Shown in pieces: positions 50,103 through 62,035 of a stretch of DNA of 64,000 bases (the stretch's first letter is position 1; the number at the start of each line of letters is the position of its first letter). The position numbers and the translations under genes were made by a program. The notes beneath the pieces were generated by a model, which had not been told where the DNA came from, searched no databases, and saw nothing but the letters and a program-made list of their open reading frames with translations. This DNA comes from Thermogemmatispora sp042408735. GTDB taxonomy: Bacteria > Chloroflexota > Ktedonobacteria > Ktedonobacterales > Ktedonobacteraceae. The stretch spans positions 1 to 64,000 of the forward strand of contig NZ_JBHOQV010000094.1 in NCBI RefSeq assembly GCF_042408735.1, read 5' to 3'.

Positions 50103-51734
50103 ATGACGTCTTTGATTTCCACGGTGGAGCCAGAGCCAGGCTCATCAGCGGGCCGCAAGTCTATGCTGGAAGGTCGTCCTGAGCTGCCCAGCGAGCGCTT
50201 TCCCCCTGGTCAGTTGCCGCGCGTGCTGCGTCCGCGTGATCTGACGGTTCTCTGCCTGATTGCCGTTCTGCTTATCAACAATGTTCAGACCGTGGGAGTG
50301 GCAGGAGGAGCAAGCCTGCTCTACTGGGGTGTGGGATTTCTGGGCTTTCTTGTGCCATCGGCCCTTGTCTGTGGGCAGCTCTATCGCCTCTTTCCCGGGG
50401 AAGGGGCAGTCTACCTATGGGCCAATAGAGCCTTTGGCAATTTCTGGGACACTTTTCTCGGCTTTTTCTGCAACTGGTGGCCGGGGGCCATTGGTCTGAC
50501 TGTGGAGGCCGAGGCCGCCGTTGCCAGCCTGCAGGACCTCAATCCTGGCTGGCTTGCCCTTCCCTGGCAGCAGGGTGTAGCGGCCATCCTCGTGCTGCTG
50601 GCGGCACAGTCGCTTTGTGCCCTTGGTCAAAGGCAGCTTCAACGCATTTTGAACGTGGCCATGCTGGCCTATGGCCTGATGTTTGGGCTTGTGGGCCTGG
50701 CCGGCCTGTTGTGGCTGCTCGCTGGTCAGCCGCTGCGTGGTGACTTCTCGGCCCAGTCCTGGCAGCTCAATGCCTCTAGCTTGCCCGTACTGGCCATCGT
50801 CACAGTGGCCCTGTTGGGCATGGCGGTGCCGCTGAACATGGGTGGCGAGGTTGTGGATCGGCGACGGAGCGAGCGCTACCTCCTCTGGGCTACCCTGATC
50901 ATTGTCGCCGGCTATCTCCTGGCTACCTTCGGCGTCCTGGCCGCCCTTTCGCCCACCGAACTCAAGGAAGCGACCTTTGTCTCCGCGCTCCTGACCCGCG
51001 TTTTCGGGAGCGATATAGGCTATATCCTCTCCAATATTTATTACTCCATAACTTTCATTTACTTTATTTGCGCGACTGCGGCCTACAACGCCATGTTCTC
51101 GCGCCTGCTCTTCGTCGCGGGCCTTGATCGCCGGCTGCCTGGTGTGCTGGCGCGTCTCAAGGCCAATGGTGTACCATTCAATGCTATGCTCTTGCAGACA
51201 GCCCTTAATGTAGCCTTTATCCTTGTCATATTTTTTGTGGCGCCAGCCGTGCCTTACCAGGAGCTGGCGCTCACCGTCTTTCTAGTCGTCATCAACGGAG
51301 CTTCAGTCATCTGGGACATCGCCATGATCAGCCTCTTCTTGTGCGGCATACTGCTCTGTGGCCGCCAGGGTCGGCAGCCGAGCGAGCGCTGGATTGTTCC
51401 GCCGCCGCTCTTTTACCTGGCTGCTGGGCTAGGAATCATCCTGACCGGCGTAGCCATTGGCTGTACCTTCTTCGCTGGCTCGCCGGTGCCGGAGGTCCTG
51501 AACAACGAAGATTGGGGGTTCTGGGTCTTGCTCTTTGTGCTGGCCAGCCTGACAGTGGGGGCCATCTACAGCTTCCTGGTTCCCGAGGCTGAGGATCTGG
51601 CCGCCCTCCTGCCGTCGGTTAGCGAGACCCCCACCCTACCCTTGCCCGCCAGTCGGCCTGCTGGTGGGACGGGACCCATCGCCTCTTCCCAGTCGGGAGG
51701 TGGCGGGCTGCGACACCCGCTAAGGGAGTCGTGA
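50103..51734 (+). CDS. APC-superfamily amino acid permease
   Basis: 543 residues with about 12 membrane helices. The first helix region (LTVLCLIAVLLINNVQTVGVAGG) and the following GEGAVYLWANRAFGNFWDTFLGFFCNWWPG match the APC first half (unwound helix 1, then the conserved consensus amphipathic region). About 35 polar residues precede the first helix, and the C-terminal 50 residues are Pro/Ser-rich. ATG 50103 has AGAAGGAG 6 nt upstream; an ATG at 50097 is also in frame. It would import or exchange an amino acid or amine using ion gradient energy. Linked to the DUF4388 gene. Confidence 0.85.
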   Translation: MTSLISTVEPEPGSSAGRKSMLEGRPELPSERFPPGQLPRVLRPRDLTVLCLIAVLLINNVQTVGVAGGASLLYWGVGFLGFLVPSALVCGQLYRLFPGEGAVYLWANRAFGNFWDTFLGFFCNWWPGAIGLTVEAEAAVASLQDLNPGWLALPWQQGVAAILVLLAAQSLCALGQRQLQRILNVAMLAYGLMFGLVGLAGLLWLLAGQPLRGDFSAQSWQLNASSLPVLAIVTVALLGMAVPLNMGGEVVDRRRSERYLLWATLIIVAGYLLATFGVLAALSPTELKEATFVSALLTRVFGSDIGYILSNIYYSITFIYFICATAAYNAMFSRLLFVAGLDRRLPGVLARLKANGVPFNAMLLQTALNVAFILVIFFVAPAVPYQELALTVFLVVINGASVIWDIAMISLFLCGILLCGRQGRQPSERWIVPPPLFYLAAGLGIILTGVAIGCTFFAGSPVPEVLNNEDWGFWVLLFVLASLTVGAIYSFLVPEAEDLAALLPSVSETPTLPLPASRPAGGTGPIASSQSGGGGLRHPLRES

Positions 51735-51888
51735 GGCCGAAGCCCTCTACTTATCTCTCTGTTTGCCTGGCTGATGAGCGGGGCTGGCGAGCCGGCTATC
51801 TCCGGGAGGTGGGCGGCTCAGTGGGTCAGCTCAGCAAAGAGGGCCGGGCCAGTCCCATGACCAATGAGAGAGAAAGGAACGATGCAAA

Positions 51889-53358
51889 ATGAGCGAAAGC
51901 CAGATGCAGACGTCGTCGGAGCTATCTCCCCAGAGCGAGGCGCAGGTCTACACCTTACGCAAAGATAGCCTGGGTCTCTTTGACGCTATTGCCCAGTCGG
52001 TGGCCCTGCTCTCGCTGGAGATGGGTATCGCGCTCTCCAGTTCCTTTGCGGCTGCTTCTGCTGGGGCTGCTGTGCCGCTGGCCTACGTGGTTGCCGGCCT
52101 GGCGAGCCTCTGTCTGGCCTACGTGATCATTCGCTTTACCAGGCGCATTGCCAGTGCCGGCGGCCTCTATACCTATATTGCTCAGGGGCTGGGGCCACAG
52201 GCAGGCTTTATTGGGGGCTGGATGTATGGCGGCGCCTTCGCGGCAGGAGCCTCCTTTACGCTGGCGATCTCTAGCATCTTTCTTGGTCAACTGCTCGAGC
52301 ACCTGGGGCTGAGTCTTCACTGGTTCATCATTTTCTGCGGACTACTGGTTCTGCTCTTTGTACTGGCCTTCTTCGATGTGCGGCTCTCGACGCGCACGCA
52401 GCTCTTACTCTCTTTTGTCGGGCTGCTCGCGGTGTTGGCTCTGGCCGTGATCATCCTGGCCCGCGGCGGAGCCAATGGCATCAGTCTCACCCCGCTCTCG
52501 CCGGCAGGACTGGCGGGCGGCTGGTCCTCGCTCTTCTTCGCTGCCATCTTCAGCTTCACCTCATTTATCGGCTTTGAAGCGGCGGCGGTCCTTGGGGAGG
52601 AGACCCAGCGTCCGCGGCAGGCCATTCCCTGGGCCATTCTGACAGCGGTGCTGGTGGCCATCGTCTACTACGTACTGGTCTCCTTTGCTATGGCCAACGG
52701 CTACGGAACGGCCCACATCGATCAATGGGCCAGGGACGAAGCTCCGTTGGATACGCTGGCGACGCGCTACGCCGGAGCCTTTCTGGCCACCCTTATCGAT
52801 CTCATGGTCGCTATTGGGGCCTTTAGCGCTACCCTGGCGGGGGTAGTGCTGGCTTCGCGCATGATGTTTGCCGTTGGGCGAGACGGGGGTCTGCCGGCAA
52901 TCTTTGCCGTGACCCATGCTCGCTACAAGACGCCCTGGGTGGCGATCCTCGTCGTGCTGGCGCTCACGCTGGTGCTGGGGGCGGCTCTGGGTATACAGCT
53001 TGGCCCCTTCCTCTTCTTCGGCTTTATGGCCACCACGGCCTCACTGGGCATCCTGCTGGCCTACATCCTGGTGGCTCTCTCTGGGATGGTGGCCTTCATG
53101 CGCACTCGAGCGCGGGGTGCGGGCGCGGCGCTGACGCTCATCTTTGACATTCTGCTGCCCTTGATCGCCATTGCCATATGTGCCTTTACTATCTATAGTT
53201 CGGTTGTTCCCGTACCGCAATTCCCGCTCAATCTGGCTCCTTACATCGCGGCGGTCTGGCTCCTGATCGGCATTGGACTGCTGATCGTGCTCCAGTTGCG
53301 CAGCCCGCAGCAAGTACAGCGCTTCGGCAAGATCCTGGGCGAGCACAGCAGCGAGTAG
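51889..53358 (+). CDS. APC-superfamily amino acid/polyamine permease
   Basis: 489 residues, about 12 membrane helices. LGLFDAIAQSVALLSLEMGIALSSSFAA is helix 1, and RIASAGGLYTYIAQGLGPQAGFIGGWMYG the conserved 'SAGg.Y.y...glGp..gf..Gw' motif of the APC family. SFTSFIGFEAAAVLGEETQRPRQAIPWAI is the well-known FxGFE..a.laEE...P.r.iP segment. It is a second permease, not close in sequence to the one upstream, 154 bp away. ATG 51889 has GAGAAAGGAACGATGCAAA upstream. The natural substrate is not known. Confidence 0.92.
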   Translation: MSESQMQTSSELSPQSEAQVYTLRKDSLGLFDAIAQSVALLSLEMGIALSSSFAAASAGAAVPLAYVVAGLASLCLAYVIIRFTRRIASAGGLYTYIAQGLGPQAGFIGGWMYGGAFAAGASFTLAISSIFLGQLLEHLGLSLHWFIIFCGLLVLLFVLAFFDVRLSTRTQLLLSFVGLLAVLALAVIILARGGANGISLTPLSPAGLAGGWSSLFFAAIFSFTSFIGFEAAAVLGEETQRPRQAIPWAILTAVLVAIVYYVLVSFAMANGYGTAHIDQWARDEAPLDTLATRYAGAFLATLIDLMVAIGAFSATLAGVVLASRMMFAVGRDGGLPAIFAVTHARYKTPWVAILVVLALTLVLGAALGIQLGPFLFFGFMATTASLGILLAYILVALSGMVAFMRTRARGAGAALTLIFDILLPLIAIAICAFTIYSSVVPVPQFPLNLAPYIAAVWLLIGIGLLIVLQLRSPQQVQRFGKILGEHSSE

Positions 53359-53391
53359 CCAGTGAGATAGTATCTCGCAGGAGGAAATAGC

Positions 53392-54216
53392 ATGACAGAG
53401 ACCACAGAGCGGCCTGGGACGGGACCCTCGCCCGAGCTGCTCAAAGCGATGGAAAGCAACCTCTTCGAAGCCTATACTCGTCTGGGCCAGGCCCTGGGAG
53501 GTGAATTTCACCAGCGTGGCGGCCTACTCTTCTTTTTCACTGGGCGGCCGGTCTTCTTCTGCAACGGGGTGATCTGCTGTCAGCTCAGCGAGCAGGAGGC
53601 CGACGAGCAGATCCCGGCCCTCTGTGCCGAGGCGCGTTCCAGGCAGGTGGCTCTGACCTGGTTATTGGCTCCCTCGTCACGCCCTGCTGACCTGGAGCAG
53701 CGATTGCTGGCGCAGGGGTGCCGGCTCGACGAGGAGGTGCCGGGCATGGCGATCGAGCTGGGACGGCCGCTTCCCGTGACGGCGCCGCCTGTTCCGGAAG
53801 AGCTGGTTGTCGAAGAGGTCAGCGATACGAGTGCAATGGCGACCTGGCTGCAGGTTCTCTGCGATGGTTTTGGCTTTCCTGAACCGATCAGGGCCGTCTT
53901 CTTCGATCTCTACCATCGCTATGGCTTTGTACAGGGACAGCCGGTGCACTATTTGCTGGGCTTCTGGCGTGGAGAGCCGGTGGCCACAGCTTTGCTCACC
54001 GTTGGCGGAGAAATGGCTGGCCTCTATGGCGTGGCGACCCTTCCCCAGGTGCGTCGCCAGGGCATTGGGACCGCCATGACGCTGGCGGCCATGCGCCAGG
54101 CTGAGCGGCTGGGCTACCGCCATGCCACCTTGCAGGCCACGCCAATGGGCCTGAATGTCTATCGCCGTCTGGGCTGGCAAGAGTATTGCCTCTTCAAGAC
54201 CTATGTCTACGCCTGA
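53392..54216 (+). CDS. GNAT-family N-acetyltransferase
   Basis: 274 residues. The C-terminal half is a GNAT fold: motif A as GLYGVATLPQVRRQGIGTAMTLAAMRQAERLGYRHATLQAT with the acetyl-CoA loop RRQGIG, and motif B as GLNVYRRLGWQEYCLFKTY. The N-terminal 125 residues look like a second, diverged GNAT-like domain (CNGVICCQLSEQEADEQI, VALTWLLAPSSRPADLEQRL), as in tandem GNAT proteins. ATG 53392 follows GCAGGAGGAAATAGC, a strong site, 33 nt after the permease, so co-transcription is likely. It may acetylate an amine or amino acid that the permease brings in; this is inference. Confidence 0.88.
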   Translation: MTETTERPGTGPSPELLKAMESNLFEAYTRLGQALGGEFHQRGGLLFFFTGRPVFFCNGVICCQLSEQEADEQIPALCAEARSRQVALTWLLAPSSRPADLEQRLLAQGCRLDEEVPGMAIELGRPLPVTAPPVPEELVVEEVSDTSAMATWLQVLCDGFGFPEPIRAVFFDLYHRYGFVQGQPVHYLLGFWRGEPVATALLTVGGEMAGLYGVATLPQVRRQGIGTAMTLAAMRQAERLGYRHATLQATPMGLNVYRRLGWQEYCLFKTYVYA

Positions 54217-54516
54217 GCCTTTGGCGAGCTGGCTCAGGTAGAGGGAGCCTCGACGGACGGTTAGACCTGGGGCTCCAGAGAGGTCCTCTCGTGCCGCCCA
54301 AAAAGGCGGGGGAGGCGCTCCTCGCCTCGCGACAAGAGGAAGGAGCCGTCTCCCTTGTGCTTTGTCTGCCCCTCTCCGCCCGCCGGGAAGACTCTGCCTT
54401 TGGTCTGCCGATCTGTCCAATCTGTCCAATCTGTCGATCAGGCCGCATTCGGGCTACCACATTTTGACAATCGCACGGGAATACGCTATAGTACAGACGT
54501 TCAGTCGAGGTCTGCT
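54217..54516. other. Intergenic with mutS promoter and short tandem repeat
   Basis: Three 9-bp units ATCTGTCCA, ATCTGTCCA, ATCTGTCGA run in tandem at 54411-54437, about 27 bp before the mutS -35 box. No other feature. Confidence 0.55.
54464..54492 (+). promoter_or_regulatory. Near-consensus promoter of mutS-mutL
   Basis: TTGACA (54464-54469), 17-bp spacer, TATAGT (54487-54492), about 25 nt before the mutS ATG. One base differs from consensus. Confidence 0.8.
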
Positions 54517-57293
<2,777 letters not shown>

Positions 57294-57297
<4 letters not shown>

Positions 57298-59108
57298 ATC
57301 GCCCGGACCCGTTAAAAACAGATCCGATTCAGCAGTCTTCATCTGAGGCCGCATCGGCTCCCGCAGGGCGCTCACCCATTCGTCAACTTCCAAACGAAGT
57401 GGCAGAGCGCATTGCCGCCGGCGAGGTCATCGAGCGGCCCGCCTCTGTAGTCAAAGAACTGGTGGAGAACGCTCTGGATGCCGGTGCTCATGAGATCCGC
57501 GTCGAGATTCGCGATGGGGGCCTGCGCCTCATTCGCGTCAGTGACGATGGCCAGGGTATTCCCGAAGAAGACCTGGAACGGGCCTGTGCGCGTCACTCGA
57601 CCAGCAAGATCGCCCGCGTCGAGGACCTGGAGCATCTCCATACCCTGGGCTTTCGCGGCGAGGCTCTGGCCAGCATCGCCGCCGTCTCGGAGCTGACCCT
57701 GCTCAGTCGTCCCATCGAGAGCGAGGAGCGCGGCCGAGAGGAGCCTGCGGCCTGGATTACGCTGCGCGGCGGCGAACTCATCCAGCGTGGCCATCGGGCC
57801 CGTCCGCACGGCACAACCGTCACCGTGCGCGAACTCTTCTACAATGTTCCCGCTCGTCTCAAATTCATGAGAAGCGCCCGCAGTGAGGCTGGACAGATCC
57901 TGCAGCTTCTCTACTGCTACGCCGCCGGCTATCCTGCCGTCCGCTTCAGCCTCAGCGTCGAAGAGCAAGCCCTGCTCCAGACCAGCGGCAGCGGTGACCT
58001 GGCCACAGCCCTGGCCGAACTCTACCGCCTGCCGATTACCGGGCTACTGACTCCCATCGAAGTAGAGGACGAGGAGGGCCTGCGGGTCTTCGGCTATGTA
58101 GGTAACCGTGTGCTGGCCCAGCCTAATCGCCAACATATGATGCTCTTCGTCAATGGGCGACCCGTGCAGGTGCGTGCCCTGCAAGAAGCCCTCGAAGCTG
58201 GCTATCGCCCGTTGCTTGCCAGGGGACGTCATCCCCTGCTGGTGCTGCACCTGCAGCTACCGGCCCAGGAGATCGATGTCAATGTTCACCCGGCCAAAAC
58301 AGAGGTGCGGCTGAGGCGCGAGCGCGAGCTAGCGGCTCTGCTCAGCCGCAGCGTGCGGGCCGTTCTCGAACGCAGTCCAGTCCTGCCAGCCGAAAGCGCC
58401 TGGCCGGGTCCGGCCAGTGTCTATCAGCCGCGCCTACCAGGGCCACGCCGGCGGGGTCTGCGTCTGCTAGAAGCGGGCGAGCCTTACCACAGCGAAGGCA
58501 GCCGTCCGACGCCAGCCGAAGCGCTAGCGGCCCTGCGTCCCCTGGCCCAACTGCAGCAGGCCGTCATCCTTGCCGAGGCCCCCGATGGGAGCCTCTATCT
58601 CATCGATCAGCACCGTGCCCACGAGCGCGTCCTCTATGAGCACCTGCGCAGCCGTAGTGCTGGTGCCGGCAACGAAGGAACGGAGGCCCTGGCCGCACGC
58701 CTCCTGCTTGAACCGCTGGTTCTGGAGCTGAAAGGCTGGCAGGCGGAGCTGTTGGAGCAGCGCTTGCCGATCCTGGCGAGTCTGGGCCTGGACTGTGAGC
58801 ACTTCGGAGGACGCAGTTTTCTAGTGCGCTCCGTCCCCGAAGGGATAGGTGACAGCGAGCAGCTTGCAGCCCATCTGCATGAGCTAGTGGAGATCGCGCT
58901 GGAAGAGGGCGAGGACTGGAAAGATCGCTTGCTCATCGGGCTGGCCTGCCGCTCAGCCCTGCGCCGGGGGCGTCTCTTAAGCCAGGGCGAACAGCAGGAC
59001 CTCCTGCAGCGACTGGCTCAGACCGCGGCGCCGGCGGTCTGCCCGCACGGCAGCCCGGTACTGCTACACTACAGTCGAGCCTTCCTCTCCGACAAATTCG
59101 AGTGGTAG
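57294..59108 (+). CDS. mutL: DNA mismatch repair protein MutL
   Basis: 604 residues. The N-terminal GHKL ATPase has IAAGEVIERPASVVKELVENALDAGA near 40-66, DDGQGI, HSTSKI, and TLGFRGEALASIAAVS. The C-terminal domain has DQHRAHERVLYE near 438 (endonuclease motif DQHAx2Ex4E, here with Arg in place of Ala), ACRSALRRGR, and CPHGSPVLLHYS (usual CPHGRP). These suggest that the strand-nicking activity of non-E. coli MutL is present, though two motif residues deviate. MutL couples mismatch recognition to strand removal. Start by ATGA overlap with mutS, ensuring coupled translation. Confidence 0.95.
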
Positions 59109-59258
59109 CCACTGACGATCGCCCCTCTGAGCGGCCTGTGAACGGCCTGCCCGTGCCGATCGACGAACGGCCATTGCAATGAAACGAGCGAGCAGGCACG
59201 ACGGGCAACAATCGCCTCCACCAGAGGCCCGGGGACGATCTCTTGGGGGGCCGGGTCC

Positions 59259-60059
59259 TCACAGGAGCCGATTGAGAAGATCGGCCACGATAAAGATGAC
59301 CAGATCGAGGGCGAGCAGGGCCAGCAAAGCGAAATCGATGTGAAGGGCCACAGAGGCAATGCCCTGCAGGAGCGCCTCGTTGAAGACGAGCACGTGGGTG
59401 TACCAGAGCGCGGCCAGCAGCAGCCCGGTCAGGACCACCAGGCCCGTCAGGAGCCAGCGGGCGCCGCGCCAGTCCTGGGAGCTTGGCCAAAGCTCTGCCG
59501 TGATAGTCAGGATCAAATAGGGAGCGAAGAGAAGCGTCCACCAGGGCCAGCCTGGCCGGATCAGCTGCAGGCGCACCTCCCAGATGTTGTAGCCCGTGGC
59601 CACCCAATAGAGGAAGATGATCGCCCCAATTCCCCCGATCAACGGGGCGATAGCGCTCAGACCATCGCCGATATGGCTGACCAGCCGTCCGGGAGGGCGC
59701 ACATACTGTACCTCGCCGAGCTGGAGGGCCTGGGGCATGCCGCGCTGCAGCATGCCGTATGGCCTTTCCTGTATCAGAGGTCTGATGCGAAACAGGGTGA
59801 TTTTGGTGATTCGGAATCCAAAAGGGCTGAAGAGCAGTACTACGAACGCGTGGCAAAGCTCATGTAAGATGACTCCGGGGGCGTTCATCCAGAACCAGAT
59901 CAGCAGGCCCCGCTCGCCGAACAGCCGATAGCCGATACGGTCCACGCGGTGGCGCAGGGCGCGGCAGATCTGGCGAAGCAAGAAGAAGAGCACAAACACG
60001 CCGGCGATCAGCAGCCAGGGTGCGTACGGCTTGATCTGAGCAGTCAGAGCAGGATCCAT
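59259..60059 (-). CDS. Membrane protein with HExxH zinc-protease-like motif
   Basis: 266 residues from ATG 60059. Six or so membrane helices are visible (WLLIAGVFVLFFLLRQI, GVILHELCHAFVVLLFSPF, IAPLIGGIGAIIFLYWVA, LLFAPYLILTITAEL, LTGLVVLTGLLLAALWY, ALLALLALDLVIFIVADLL). The second contains HELCH (H66-E67-x-x-H70), as in M50-like site-2 proteases, in which HExxH lies within a membrane helix. The later Asp/Asn ligand could be in the ITAELWPSSQDW loop, but this is not certain. It may be a membrane metalloprotease or an inactive relative. Downstream of the MFS gene on the same strand. Confidence 0.75.
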   Translation of the reverse strand: MDPALTAQIKPYAPWLLIAGVFVLFFLLRQICRALRHRVDRIGYRLFGERGLLIWFWMNAPGVILHELCHAFVVLLFSPFGFRITKITLFRIRPLIQERPYGMLQRGMPQALQLGEVQYVRPPGRLVSHIGDGLSAIAPLIGGIGAIIFLYWVATGYNIWEVRLQLIRPGWPWWTLLFAPYLILTITAELWPSSQDWRGARWLLTGLVVLTGLLLAALWYTHVLVFNEALLQGIASVALHIDFALLALLALDLVIFIVADLLNRLL

Positions 60060-60162
60060 CAGCCTAGCCTCAGCGACGATCAAGAGCGCGACGGCCTCTC
60101 ATCTAATCACTATTGTAGAGAAGGATCTGTGCGAGCGTCAATAGGGCCACGTTTTTCGGAGA

Positions 60163-61602
60163 TCAGCGGCTTATCTCATCGGCTTCGCTCTCAAGCTCCT
60201 CGTGCCCGTATTCCTCAACGCGTTCTTCCTGTAAGCAAGGGGCGGGGGGATAGCGGCGCTCGTAGAAGAAGCCCCAGAGGGCGAAGAGCAAGACGGCCAG
60301 TGACAACAGGTAGATCACGCGATCGATGCCGAGCAGGTCAGCCGCCGCGCCTGTCAGCAAGATCACCGGGATAGTTCCGGCGTTATAGAGCATCAGCTGC
60401 AGTGCCAGCACCCGGCCCTTAATCCACTCGGGTGTTTCCTCCTGGACGCGCGTCTGAGCGGGAATATTAATGCAATCCAGAGCGATGCCGCCCAGGAACA
60501 TAATCAGGGCGGCGCAGCTCAGGAACAGCGGGTGTGTATTCCAACCCACCGGTTGCAGGCTGCGGGCAATTAAAGTCAGCAGTGGCAAAAGAAGAATGAT
60601 CAAAGCGAAGCCCAGGCAACCCAGAAAAATGGAGCGCGAGATACCCAGGCGGCGCGTGATGCGTGGCATAAAGAGCGAACCCAGGACCAGGCCGATCCCG
60701 GCGGGAGCGAACACAAAAGCCAGGGTATCGGCTGGCAGCAGGAAGAGCCGTGTCACCAGGGCTGTAGCCAGCTCGGCCACCAGCGCCAGCAAGATGCCGG
60801 CGAACGAGAGCTGCACCACGGCCAGCAGCAGCGGCTTATTCTGGCGGATAAAGAGCCAGCCCTGGCGCATTTCCGTGCCGATATTGCCGAACAGGCTCAA
60901 AGACTGCGTTGCCAGGTCCTCGCCTGTCACGGCAGGGCGACGCGGGGCATGCTGCTCGAAAGCCTGGGCGGGGATCAGCAAGATCAGGCCCGCGCAGACC
61001 AGGTAGAGTAGTCCGATCAGGAAATAGAGCGTCTCCACCGGCTGCACCGTCAGCGAAAAGAGCTGGATGGTAGGAAGCAGGCTCAGCACCAGCGGGGCAA
61101 AAATAATCATTCCCAGCGCCATCGAGGTCATAAACGTAATATTGAAGAGAGCCAGCGCGGGCATCAGCTCATCTTCATCGACCAGCAAGGGGATCGTTGA
61201 ACTCTCTGCCGGTGTAAAGAACTGGCCGATACTCGAGATCAGAAAGGTCAGCAAGTAGGCGGGAATCAGTTGTCTGGCATCGATCAGCAGCGAGATCACG
61301 AAGCCGAAGCTTGCGATAGCGCGCAAGCAATTGCTGCCCCACAGGATCAGCCGCTTGTCGAAGCGATCGACAAAGACGCCAGCGGGAGCACTGAAGAGCA
61401 AAGCGGGCAAGCTGAAACTGATAATAGCCACGCCCACCAGCGTCGTTGAGCCCGTGACCTCCTCGACAAGGACCATGATGGCATAGTTTGAGGCGTTGAG
61501 GATAGTCATCGAGATCAACTGAGCAAGCCAGAGGTAGACAAAGTTCTTCTTCCTGAGAAGTGTCTTGAAGCCTCCCCCTTGCTTGGACCTGGCAACAGCC
61601 AT
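60163..61602 (-). CDS. MFS transporter (EntS/multidrug-type)
   Basis: 479 residues, about 12 membrane helices. From ATG 61602: LLRKKNFVYLWLAQLISMT opens helix 1, and PAGVFVDRFDKRLILWGSNCLRA is the MFS loop 2-3 motif (G...D...r). IGQFFTPAESSTIPLLVDEDELMPALALFN and VFAPAGIGLVLGSLFMP are typical of the MFS_3 (EntS-like) group, which exports drugs, siderophores or other amphiphiles. The ATG has GGGAGAG upstream; the open frame extends far to 62013, but overlaps DUF951 and nadD antisense-like sequence and is not coding. The C-terminal 30 residues are acidic. Substrate unknown. Confidence 0.9.
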   Translation of the reverse strand: MAVARSKQGGGFKTLLRKKNFVYLWLAQLISMTILNASNYAIMVLVEEVTGSTTLVGVAIISFSLPALLFSAPAGVFVDRFDKRLILWGSNCLRAIASFGFVISLLIDARQLIPAYLLTFLISSIGQFFTPAESSTIPLLVDEDELMPALALFNITFMTSMALGMIIFAPLVLSLLPTIQLFSLTVQPVETLYFLIGLLYLVCAGLILLIPAQAFEQHAPRRPAVTGEDLATQSLSLFGNIGTEMRQGWLFIRQNKPLLLAVVQLSFAGILLALVAELATALVTRLFLLPADTLAFVFAPAGIGLVLGSLFMPRITRRLGISRSIFLGCLGFALIILLLPLLTLIARSLQPVGWNTHPLFLSCAALIMFLGGIALDCINIPAQTRVQEETPEWIKGRVLALQLMLYNAGTIPVILLTGAAADLLGIDRVIYLLSLAVLLFALWGFFYERRYPPAPCLQEERVEEYGHEELESEADEISR

Positions 61603-61798
61603 AGCATCTCTCCCAAATGTGCTAGCTTCGAAGTGAACGTGGAGCGGCGCAGAGTAGCGCGGAGCCGTGAGTGGGCGCCTGTCAGCGTTGGGCAGGGGCG
61701 CGAGCTGGCGCCCTGCACTGGCTTCTTTGCCTTCTGCCAGAGCCTCTCTTTCCGTCCCCTTGCCAGTCTGCCAGTCTGAGAGCCTGGCCCTGACAGGG

Positions 61799-62035
61799 CT
61801 AGAAGGCCGTGGGCCCATCTGGCTCCTCGCCTGGCGGAGCCAGAGGCGGCAGGCGCTCCTTAGTACGCCGCTCCACCTCAGAGCGGGGCAACAAAATGCG
61901 CCTTCCGCAGGTCTCACAGCGCAGGCCAATATCGGCCCCCAGCCGCACCACCTGCCAGGTCGACCCCCCGCACGGATGGGGCTTGCGCAGGCGCAAGCGA
62001 TCCCCAAGCTCAAGATGCATGGGCATCCTGGACAT
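61799..62035 (-). CDS. DUF951 protein
   Basis: 78 residues from ATG 62035, preceded by GAGGGGGGACC; ATGs at 62026 and 62020 are alternatives. DUF951 is recognised by LELGDRLRLRKPHPCGGSTWQVVRLGADIGLRCETCGRRILLPRSEVERR: a single small OB/SH3-like domain with three Cys (C..CxxC) that could bind zinc. These proteins are widespread in Firmicutes and Chloroflexota, often near mscS or parB-type genes, with function unsettled. The start overlaps the end of nadD by 26 bp (11 bp if the last ATG is used), and it follows nadD and the mscS gene in series. Confidence 0.85.
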   Translation of the reverse strand: MSRMPMHLELGDRLRLRKPHPCGGSTWQVVRLGADIGLRCETCGRRILLPRSEVERRTKERLPPLAPPGEEPDGPTAF

